Part shown: piece after piece, positions 7,654 to 12,786 of the stretch
Numbering within the stretch: the first letter of the stretch is position 1
How the letters are laid out: each line of letters opens with the position of its first letter
Assembly: GCA_025356915.1 (NCBI GenBank)
Contig: JANXQG010000669.1
Location: 1-12,786 of the forward strand
DNA from: Planctomycetota bacterium
Lineage (GTDB): Bacteria > Planctomycetota > Planctomycetia > Pirellulales > Thermoguttaceae
Reading direction: 5' to 3'
DNA length: 12,786 nt
Made by a program: the position numbers and the translations under genes
Notes under the pieces: model-generated
What the model saw: the letters and a program-made list of their open reading frames with translations, nothing else
Database searches by the model: none
Told to the model about the DNA's origin: nothing

Positions 7654-7682
7654 CGTAGGACGGATTGGCAATCCGTCCTACG
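7654..7682. terminator. Perfect 29-base palindrome between convergent genes, likely bidirectional terminator or REP-like
   Basis: CGTAGGACGGATT and AATCCGTCCTACG are perfect 13-base arms around GGC. It lies between the ends of the kinase gene (plus) and the cytochrome remnant (minus), and TTTTTT follows about 20 bases later on plus. Perfect symmetry at a convergent junction suits a two-way terminator. From memory the same word family recurs in planctomycete intergenic regions, so it may equally be a REP-like repeat. A weaker hairpin, CAGGA-GAATA-TCCTG at 7584-7598, lies ten bases after the kinase stop. Confidence 0.6.
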
Positions 7683-7744
7683 AGCGACTGCGCAAGTTAT
7701 TGTTTTTTCAGTGGCTATCGTCCTTCTTGAACCGTTCCCTCACC

Positions 7745-8253
7745 TCACTTCGGTGGTGCTGGTGGCTCGATGACTGGGTACTTGCCGGAGAGAGCTTTGA
7801 GGAATTCGACGAGATCCTGCGAATCCTTCTCACTGAACTTGGTTTCACGCACCGACTTGAGCATCTCGGACAGGTTCGGGTTGTCCTTGCCGCCGCTGGC
7901 CATCAGAGCCACCGCATCTTCCAACTTGGTGGCGCTACCGTCGTGGAAGTAGGGAGGCGTGTCGGCCACGTTTCGCAGCGAAGGGACGCGGAACTTGCCC
8001 AGATCGCCCTCCTTTTCCGTGACTTTTTTGCGGCCCTCGTCGGGATTAGGCTTGTCCATGCCCACGCCTGCGTTGAAGAACTTGTAGTTACTGAACAACG
8101 GCTGGGTATGGCAGGACGAACAATTCGTACGGAAAAGCTCCCAGCCTCGCTTCTGAGCGTCGGTAAGTGCTTTCTGATCGCCTTGCACGGAACGATCATA
8201 AGGTTCTGGATCGTGGCTTCCAGCGGAACTCCGTCGAGATTAACGCGAAGGGG
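7745..8253 (-). pseudogene. Remnant of di-haem cytochrome c peroxidase (MauG/CcpA family), N-terminal half lost
   Basis: The open frame from 8239 to 7745 encodes only the C-terminal haem domain of a MauG-type peroxidase, which normally reduces hydrogen peroxide or oxidises a partner in the periplasm. Visible are CSSCH (haem c site), FRVPSLRNVADTPPYFHDGSA, the family signature after the haem, and a helical end. Intact members are about 330-450 residues with two CxxCH sites; about 150 remain here with one. Upstream, the family-like EPYDRSVQGDQKAL continues past the first usable start (GTG at 8188). At about 8205 the similarity-like reading jumps frame to VNLDGVPLEATIQN. That frame is stopped by TGA at 8254-8256, where the dispersed repeat begins. 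There is no signal peptide or ribosome site. I infer a frameshifted and truncated pseudogene. The family assignment is firm; the exact frameshift point is approximate. Confidence 0.8.
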
Positions 8254-8350
8254 TCATGTCCATGTGTTCTGGCAAGGATCGATCTCGGGTGAATTTCATA
8301 CGGTCTCGCCGAAAAATGGACCAGACCCCGGACTTTGTAATTCTCCTGCG
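8252..8350 (+). repeat. Dispersed repeat, contiguous copy (copy 2)
   Basis: This 99-base segment contains both parts seen separately at 4828-4894 and 5176-5195. The join reads ATGGACC-AGACCCCG-GACTTTG. It starts where the reading frame of the cytochrome remnant ends and stops eight bases before the receiver gene stop codon (8361-8359, minus strand). TCCTGCG occurs twice in tandem at its right edge (8344-8357). The inner AGACCCCGG (8323-8331) recurs inverted as CCGGGGTCT at 9067-9075. No transposase gene is present. It may be a MITE-like or REP-like element. Confidence 0.7.
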
Positions 8351-8358
8351 TCCTGCGA

Positions 8359-8805
8359 TTAACACCCATGCGCAATGCCATCGGTTTGGGACACTCCGAT
8401 CAGTTCGAGTTGCCGTAGTATGTCGAGCAATTTCGGCTCTCGAATCGGCTTGGTAAGATAGCTCTCACACCCCTCACGGAAGGACCGGATGCAGTGCTTG
8501 GAGTCGTACTGAGACGTGATCATGATGACCTTGGCGCCATCGGTGCAGTAGACACCGTGTTGGGACTCGGATTGGCGGATGGCCGAAAGTACGTCGTGCC
8601 CGTCGATGTCCGGCATCAGGAGGTCCAGGCAGATCAGGTCGTAGGGGCAACCATCGTCGAGGGTCTGCCGCACCATGTCCACCGCCTGCCGACCGTTGAC
8701 GGCAGTATGGCACTGGCCATAGCGGCTTAAGATATCTGCCAGCACTTCACGGCAAACGCCATCGTCGTCAACAATCAGGAATTTTGCGTCGTGGTCGAAT
8801 TGCAT
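8359..8805 (-). CDS. Stand-alone response-regulator receiver protein (CheY-like)
   Basis: A 148-residue single-domain cytoplasmic receiver with no output domain. The acidic pocket is DDD (13-15), the phospho-acceptor is Asp61 in LICLDLLMPDIDG, the switch threonine is Thr96 in VIMITSQ and the conserved lysine is Lys119 in YLTKPI, so all key residues are present. Six cysteines occur in a short protein, which is more than usual. The ATG at 8805 follows GGGAGG at good spacing. It is probably phosphorylated by the PAS kinase at 6372-7574, the only kinase in the window, though the two face each other and are separated by the cytochrome remnant and a repeat. With no DNA-binding or enzyme domain, it must act by protein contact or in a phosphorelay. 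The last residues (GIAHGC) end just before the repeat copy, so the native C-terminus may have been altered. Confidence 0.92.
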   Translation of the reverse strand: MQFDHDAKFLIVDDDGVCREVLADILSRYGQCHTAVNGRQAVDMVRQTLDDGCPYDLICLDLLMPDIDGHDVLSAIRQSESQHGVYCTDGAKVIMITSQYDSKHCIRSFREGCESYLTKPIREPKLLDILRQLELIGVSQTDGIAHGC

Positions 8806-8869
8806 AGTTGCCTCCCGGCTAGGATTCCCCCCCTGTCAGTCGCCGGAACAAGCGGCCGCCCAGTAATGA

Positions 8870-8875
8870 AGTATA
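8870..8875 (-). promoter_or_regulatory. Candidate -10 box for the receiver gene
   Basis: TATACT on the minus strand (8875-8870), one mismatch from TATAAT, lies 65 bases before the receiver start. Directly upstream is an AT-rich tract (ATTAATTTTTTAAG) that could act as an UP element. No good -35 box is found at 16-18 bases. Inference only. Confidence 0.3.
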
Positions 8876-9187
8876 GCTTAAAAAATTAATCGAGCTGGGA
8901 TGTCGTCATTTCCGTTCTGAAGAGGTTTTGTCAAAAACGGGGCTATTCTCACGTCACGCTCCAAGTCGTCGTGCGTTCGGGGAGTGCGGTAGTATGCTGA
9001 GCAACTATAGGATACGAATAGCACCGGAAAATTGTAGAATAAAAGGTGCAGACTAAATCAGTTGGGCCGGGGTCTAAAGGGTGACGGAAAGACCGACCGT
9101 GCGGAATATGCGGCCCTTCTGGTTTCTGAAGATGATCGTGCCGACAATCGTGATGCCGATGATTGATTTGATGGCCCATCGGCCTGA

Positions 9188-9216
9188 TTGCACCCAGACA
9201 GCAAAGCTGCTAGACT
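9188..9216 (+). promoter_or_regulatory. Candidate promoter for the first beta-propeller gene
   Basis: TTGCAC (9188-9193) and TAGACT (9211-9216) are 17 bases apart and 33 bases before the ATG at 9250. They match the sigma-70 boxes at three and four of six positions. Weak motif evidence; position and spacing are favourable. Confidence 0.25.
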
Positions 9217-9249
9217 GCTCAGGGTATCGATTGGAACAGGAGAGTAGCC

Positions 9250-10617
9250 ATGGCCCGATACCTGATTTATGCCGCGTTTTGCGTGGCGATTTTGTGCGCA
9301 AAACCGCAGACGGCATTATCGGCGGCGCCCTCTGGGCAGAACCACAAAGCCTATCAGCGGGACAAGGACGCGCTGAGCCGTTTCCCCGAACTCCATGGGC
9401 CGGAGAAGCACGCGTCCGCCGCGCTGGAACCGTCCTGCGGTTCACCGTTGCCGGCCGATTGCCAATTTGACAGATCGCCTGAGTTCTCGGGTATCGAATT
9501 GACGGGGCGGCATGTGCAGTACGGCAACGCCGACACATGGTATCCTTCCTGGGCCGCAGATGGAAATCTCTATTCGCCGTGGACCGACGGCTACCTGCTG
9601 GAAGGTACGGAAGGCCGTCAGCAGGTGCCGTTCGACGAGAAGCATCCTGCGGATGCGTGCAACTCGGTCGACTTTCTCGGGCGCAAGGCAGCAACAGCCC
9701 AGGCGAAGATCGTGGGGGATGATCCGCTGCACCTGAAAATCATCAATCTGGCACCGAGGATCGACGCCAGCCCCAAGCCCTACGAAGGCCGCTATCCGTG
9801 CGGCAGCCTTGTTCACAACGGTGTCTGGTATTATGGCACCTACGCCTTGACGAACAACAAGAAGAGCGATTGTGGTGGTGTGGGATGGACGCTGCTGGGG
9901 CCTTTTGTCGGCTTTCGCTGGTCAACCGATTTCGGCAAGACCTGGACCGAGACACCCTGTACGCCGGCCAGGCCGCTCTTCGGCGAGGATCCAAAGCAGG
10001 CTCCGGTGAAAATCGGCTCGCCGCATTTCGTCGATTTCGGCCGCAACATGGAGCACTCGCCTGACGGCTACGCCTATCTGGTTGCGCATGGTTCCAGTCG
10101 CTCCGAGGCGTGGAACAATTGGATCCAGGGCGACCAGGTCTATCTTCTGCGGGTCAAACCTTCCATCGAGACCATGAACAACGCGGCCGCCTATGAGTTC
10201 TTCGCAGGCCGCGATGCCGGCGGGAAGCCGACCTGGACCAGGAACTTCGCGGCCATCAAGCCGTTGCTGGAATGGAACGATAACCTGGGATGCGTCACCG
10301 CGACCTACAACGCTGGGCTGAAGAAATACCTGATGTGCGTCAGCCGATCGGTCCGCGTGCAACACGCCAACGCCTTATTCCTGGAATCGTCCGATCTCAC
10401 GGGGCCGTGGAAAGTGGTCGCCTATCTGAAGGATTTCGGACCTGAAAACTACTTCCTCAACCTACCCTCGAAGTTCATCAGTCGAGATGGAAAAACCGTC
10501 TGGCTGTGCCACTCGGGGAATTGGACCGGGCATGTGGAGACGGGCGGAAATCCCCCAGGCAGCCACTATGCGCTCTGTTTGCGAGAGTTCCGACTAGTCT
10601 CGCGGACCGAGGAATAA
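9250..10617 (+). CDS. Secreted beta-propeller protein with an Asp-box, glycosidase/sialidase-like, function unknown
   Basis: A 455-residue exported protein. Residues 1-25 are a signal peptide (LIYAAFCVAILCA core, TALSA cut region). The body shows beta-propeller features: TWYPSWAADGNLYSPWTDG (from 96), a canonical Asp-box STDFGKTW (225-232) as in sialidases and related glycosidases, WYYGTYAL (193-200), ATYNAGLKKYLMCVSRS (351-367) and ESSDLTGPWK (379-388). These echo DUF4185 or GH43-like folds, but I cannot pin a family or catalytic residues. It has about eleven cysteines, most of them in the exported part, so disulfides are likely. CAGGAGAG ends five bases before the ATG, a strong ribosome site that recurs before the gene at 10931. 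A coding-like fragment in another frame follows its stop directly. A role on carbohydrate outside the cytoplasm is inferred from fold and export; the substrate is unknown. Confidence 0.8.
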   Translation: MARYLIYAAFCVAILCAKPQTALSAAPSGQNHKAYQRDKDALSRFPELHGPEKHASAALEPSCGSPLPADCQFDRSPEFSGIELTGRHVQYGNADTWYPSWAADGNLYSPWTDGYLLEGTEGRQQVPFDEKHPADACNSVDFLGRKAATAQAKIVGDDPLHLKIINLAPRIDASPKPYEGRYPCGSLVHNGVWYYGTYALTNNKKSDCGGVGWTLLGPFVGFRWSTDFGKTWTETPCTPARPLFGEDPKQAPVKIGSPHFVDFGRNMEHSPDGYAYLVAHGSSRSEAWNNWIQGDQVYLLRVKPSIETMNNAAAYEFFAGRDAGGKPTWTRNFAAIKPLLEWNDNLGCVTATYNAGLKKYLMCVSRSVRVQHANALFLESSDLTGPWKVVAYLKDFGPENYFLNLPSKFISRDGKTVWLCHSGNWTGHVETGGNPPGSHYALCLREFRLVSRTEE

Positions 10618-10619
10618 GT

Positions 10620-10865
10620 GGCTTCACCGCCTCAAACCGCTCTGGTTGCCAACAGACCGGCGACATCAACCTGCCAGCGGTGGTTCACTGTCCGGGCTTT
10701 GGCTCCTTCCGCCTTCGCGCCACCGGGATCAAGGAACCGCTGATCGGCTATCAGAGCAAGTTTGGCTGGAGCAAAATCATCCTGCCACCCGCCACCGAAT
10801 CATCGCCCCGGATCGATTACCGCTGGGAGGTTGCCGCCATCCATTGGCAACATGACGCAAGATAA
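10620..10865 (+). pseudogene. Orphan coding-like fragment, unrecognised
   Basis: This fills most of the 313-base gap between the two beta-propeller genes. The frame from 10620 to the TAA at 10863-10865 has G/C-rich third positions and a protein-like reading: NRSGCQQTGDINLPAVVHC, then GSFRLRATGIKEPLIGYQS and SSPRIDYRWEVAAIHW. It has no start codon or ribosome site of its own after the previous stop, and in that frame the upstream codons overlap the end of the preceding gene. It could be the remnant of a third enzyme, or a C-terminal part of the preceding protein cut off by a frameshift near 10615. I do not recognise the sequence. Beyond it, 10866-10930 holds only the leader of the next gene. 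Confidence 0.35.
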
Positions 10866-10930
10866 CTTGACGCGACGGCAGTGCCATGAGATATTTAACG
10901 GCAACCAACGTTCTATCCAGGAGAGAAAAC

Positions 10931-11536
10931 GTGCGATCAATCATCCGTAGTCATTTGCTGGCCTCACTCGTTGCGCTGCTCCTTGCCGGCCGCGCTTGGG
11001 CGGACCAACGAGAGCCACCGTGTGCGGGAACCCGTTCGTGGAAGGCCAACGAATCGCCTGTCTTTTGCGATCCAGACGACGACTGGGCCAAGGACCCTTC
11101 GGTGATCAAGGCTGGCGATACTTATTACATGTATTACACCAGCGCCAACCCCTGGCAGGGCGATGGCTGCGGCGGCAAAGGGGAACCCCGCATCGATTAC
11201 GCCACATCGAGTGACGGCCTTAACTGGACGTACAAGGGCCTGTCCGATCCCAAGGTGTTCCGCGACGGCGACCATTGGACCATGCTTTATTTCGGCGTCG
11301 GCCGCGGTGGCGCGCACGTCATGGTGGCCTTCTCCCGCGACCTGTTGCGCTGGACTGCGGACCCCGAGCCGCTGTACAAGGCGGGCGGCCATCCCGACGG
11401 GTTGGACAAGCAGTTCGCCCACAAGGTCTCACTGGTTTTCAATCCGAAGAACGAGACCTTTTACCTGTACTACTGCTCCTGCGGCAACAAAGGCCGCTGC
11501 ATCGGGCTGATCACCAGCAAGCCGCTGCCGAAGTAA
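10931..11536 (+). CDS. Secreted GH43-like beta-propeller protein, short
   Basis: A 201-residue exported protein. I choose the GTG at 10931: CAGGAGAG ends seven bases before it and it gives a clean signal peptide (RSIIRSHLLASLVALLLAG, cut after AWA). The frame is open from an ATG at 10886, but that start has no ribosome site. The fold cues are DPSVIKAGDTYYMYYTS (55-71), a first propeller blade with the aspartate expected of GH43/GH32/GH68 enzymes, then YATSSDGLNWTYKG (90-103), DPKVFRDGDHWTMLYFG (106-122), VAFSRDLLRWT (132-142) and FNPKNETFYLYYCS (170-183). A five-bladed GH43 enzyme is normally 300 residues or more, so one or more blades are missing. The tight join YKG-LSDPKVF (101-109) hints at an internal loss. 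The HemW gene starts 19 bases after its stop. Superfamily is likely; enzymatic activity is uncertain. Confidence 0.75.
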   Translation: MRSIIRSHLLASLVALLLAGRAWADQREPPCAGTRSWKANESPVFCDPDDDWAKDPSVIKAGDTYYMYYTSANPWQGDGCGGKGEPRIDYATSSDGLNWTYKGLSDPKVFRDGDHWTMLYFGVGRGGAHVMVAFSRDLLRWTADPEPLYKAGGHPDGLDKQFAHKVSLVFNPKNETFYLYYCSCGNKGRCIGLITSKPLPK

Positions 11537-11555
11537 CCGTTTGGAAAGAGGCAAC

Positions 11556-12686
11556 ATGCCGGGATCTTTGCATGAGCCGATCGGGCTTTACGTGCATGTG
11601 CCTTTTTGCGTAAGCAAATGCGAGTATTGCGACTTTGCATCCTACCCGGGGCGCGAGGCGGACATCCCGCGCTATGTGGATGCCGTTATCCGTGAGATAA
11701 CACGGTGCGGCGCGGAATCGGGGCATCCGAAAGCGGATACGATTTTCCTGGGCGGGGGCACGCCCTCGCTTCTGGACGAGTTCCAGGTAACACGCGTCCT
11801 GGATGCGCTGTTTGAAGCATTCCCGATTGAAGAGCGTGCCGAGATCACCTGCGAATGCAACCCTGGAACACTCACGACGCACTTTGCGCAGGCGCTGCGC
11901 AAAGCGGGTGTTAACCGGCTGTCCATGGGCGCGCAGGCGAGGCAGGTGAGTCTTTTGCGCCTCATCGGCAGGATCCACGATTGGGAGAAAGTGATCGCTT
12001 CCGTGGAAATTGCGCGTAAAACGGGATTTGATAATATGAACCTGGACTTGATGCTCGGCCTGCCTTCGCAAACCGTTTCGGATGTACGAGACACACTGGA
12101 GGCCTCGGTTGCGCTCTCCCCCACGCATCTCTCCTGTTACAGTTTGATTGTTGAGGAGGGAACGCCAATCTGCCGCGATATCACTTTGGGAAAGCTAGCT
12201 CTTCCGGATGAGGAAATTGAGCGCGAGATGTACGAGCTTGCGCGGCAGACGCTCGCGGAGCACGGCTTTCATCAATATGAAATCAGCAATTTTGCACACG
12301 AAGGGCATGCCTGCCGGCATAATGTCGGCTGTTGGACACGCGTGCCATACCTTGGCTTCGGCTGCGCGGCGCACAGCTTTTTCGAGGAATGCCGTACCAT
12401 GAACCCTTCAAAGCTCGATGCGTACTTGGCAGGTGAAGAACCGAAGACGGAGCAAATATCCAAAGAAGAAGCGCGGTTTGAGAGCATGATGCTGGGCCTG
12501 CGCATGACGCGCGGCGTAAAGAATGAGGATTTTACGCGAATGCACGGAATGAGTATCCGCGAGGCGTTCGGTGAAAAACTAGATAAACCGATCGGCGCCG
12601 GGCTGCTCGAGTGGCACGAAGGCGCTTTGAGGCTTACTCGCCTCGGCATGGATCTGCAAAACAGCGTGCTCGTTGATCTCATGTGA
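11556..12686 (+). CDS. hemW: Radical-SAM protein HemW (haem chaperone, formerly annotated as oxygen-independent coproporphyrinogen III oxidase-like)
   Basis: A 376-residue cytoplasmic radical-SAM protein. The 4Fe-4S motif C-x3-C-x2-C is CVSKCEYC (18-25), followed by DFASYPG; the SAM-binding GGGTPS is at 66-71. Further family phrases are ECNPGTL, NRLSMGAQ, IGRIHDW, NLDLMLGLPSQT, HLSCYSLIVEEGT, YEISNFA and a C-terminal MMLGLRMTRGV...RLTRLGMDLQNSVLV. HemW proteins bind haem and are linked to haem insertion into respiratory enzymes; true HemN oxidases have a longer N-terminus. The ATG at 11556 has AAAGAGG five bases upstream; an in-frame TTG at 11541 is less likely. The protein resembles HemW of anaerobic Firmicutes as I remember them, more than planctomycete forms (often CRxRCGYCNF), so transfer or an assembly join is possible. 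It is close behind the GH43-like gene but has no functional link to it. Confidence 0.93.
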   Translation: MPGSLHEPIGLYVHVPFCVSKCEYCDFASYPGREADIPRYVDAVIREITRCGAESGHPKADTIFLGGGTPSLLDEFQVTRVLDALFEAFPIEERAEITCECNPGTLTTHFAQALRKAGVNRLSMGAQARQVSLLRLIGRIHDWEKVIASVEIARKTGFDNMNLDLMLGLPSQTVSDVRDTLEASVALSPTHLSCYSLIVEEGTPICRDITLGKLALPDEEIEREMYELARQTLAEHGFHQYEISNFAHEGHACRHNVGCWTRVPYLGFGCAAHSFFEECRTMNPSKLDAYLAGEEPKTEQISKEEARFESMMLGLRMTRGVKNEDFTRMHGMSIREAFGEKLDKPIGAGLLEWHEGALRLTRLGMDLQNSVLVDLM

Positions 12687-12786
12687 CACGAAAGCAGAAT
12701 GCACGCCAGGGAATCCTCTTTCCAAGTCATGCCGTGGGCTTCTTGAGCGTTGGGCCGGCGACTGACCTGGTTTTCGGCGTCGACTA
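12683..12786 (+). CDS. Possible start of a further gene, cut by window edge
   Basis: A GTG at 12683 overlaps the hemW stop (ATGTGA) and opens a frame without stop to the window end, 34 codons (reads TRKQNARQGILFPSHAVGF in part). The start-stop overlap would be typical of translational coupling. There is no ribosome site, the stretch is short, and I recognise no family. It could as well be noncoding. Confidence 0.2.
   Translation, partial: MTRKQNARQGILFPSHAVGFLSVGPATDLVFGVD

Larger units (their letters stand above)
8806..9249. other. Intergenic stretch between divergent genes
   Basis: This 444-base gap separates the receiver gene (minus) from the first beta-propeller gene (plus). It holds candidate promoters for both, an AT-rich patch (8876-8893), a consensus TTGACA on minus at 8934-8929 with no matching -10 box, and CCGGGGTCT at 9067-9075, an inverted copy of an inner word of the dispersed repeat. 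A GTG-started frame from 9081 encodes a hydrophobic MRPFWFLKMIVPTIVMPMID stretch, but it runs on into the next gene and has poor ribosome-site spacing. I do not call it a gene. Confidence 0.5.

Noticed and set aside
7166..7671. Minus-strand frames opposite and beyond the kinase C-terminus
   Set aside because: They lie antisense to the kinase ATPase domain or across the palindrome and show no domain.
9081..9249. Possible small membrane peptide starting at GTG 9081
   Set aside because: There is a hydrophobic stretch, but the frame has no nearby stop, overlaps the next gene by more than 200 bases and the upstream AAGG directly abuts the GTG.
9074..9694. 206-codon minus-strand frame across the start of the first propeller gene
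   Set aside because: It is low-complexity, rich in Arg and Pro, and antisense to the signal peptide and N-terminus of a well-supported gene.
11511..12128. Minus-strand open frames opposite hemW
   Set aside because: HemW motifs on the plus strand are decisive; the antisense frames are shadows.
1..12786. CRISPR array, tRNA, rRNA or intact insertion sequence
   Set aside because: I looked for regularly spaced direct repeats, tRNA-like cloverleaf sequence and transposase motifs on both strands and saw none.

Overview
The window looks like a chromosomal segment of a planctomycete, probably from an uncultured lineage. The best indicator is a secreted protein of the DUF1598 type, a family I know mainly from Planctomycetota. 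Other hints are GC-rich codon use, several secreted beta-propeller enzymes of unknown specificity, and intergenic GC-rich palindromes. This placement is inference from memory of the families; no database was searched.

Region 1 (1-4723, minus strand) is housekeeping-like and runs right to left: a DUF1598 protein with a signal peptide, a periplasmic parvulin-type peptidyl-prolyl isomerase, and a GTP-dependent phosphoenolpyruvate carboxykinase whose C-terminus is cut by the window edge. Hairpins lie in both gaps between these genes. Long plus-strand open frames over this block are antisense shadows.

Region 2 (4724-9249) is patchy and accessory. It holds a 581-base gene-poor stretch with a dispersed repeat, a secreted alpha/beta-hydrolase esterase, a soluble PAS histidine kinase with a four-cysteine cluster, a perfect 29-base palindrome, a decayed di-haem cytochrome c peroxidase (MauG-type) remnant, a second copy of the repeat directly at the truncation point of that remnant, and a stand-alone CheY-like receiver protein. 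The kinase and receiver are a plausible two-component pair now separated by the remnant and the repeat.

Region 3 (9250-11536, plus strand) encodes two secreted, cysteine-containing beta-propeller proteins of glycoside-hydrolase type. Both have the same strong CAGGAGAG ribosome-binding site, and an orphan coding-like fragment lies between them. Together with the esterase they suggest outer carbohydrate processing, but no substrate can be read from the sequence.

Region 4 (11541-12786) is a radical-SAM HemW gene. To my eye its protein resembles HemW of anaerobic Firmicutes more than planctomycete HemW, so it may be transferred or an assembly join. A possible partial frame overlaps its stop codon.

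I found no CRISPR array, tRNA, rRNA, intact transposase or complete novel defence or biosynthetic system. The most interesting items are the split dispersed repeat, the cysteine-cluster kinase with its displaced partner, the cytochrome remnant cut exactly at a repeat edge, and the atypical HemW.
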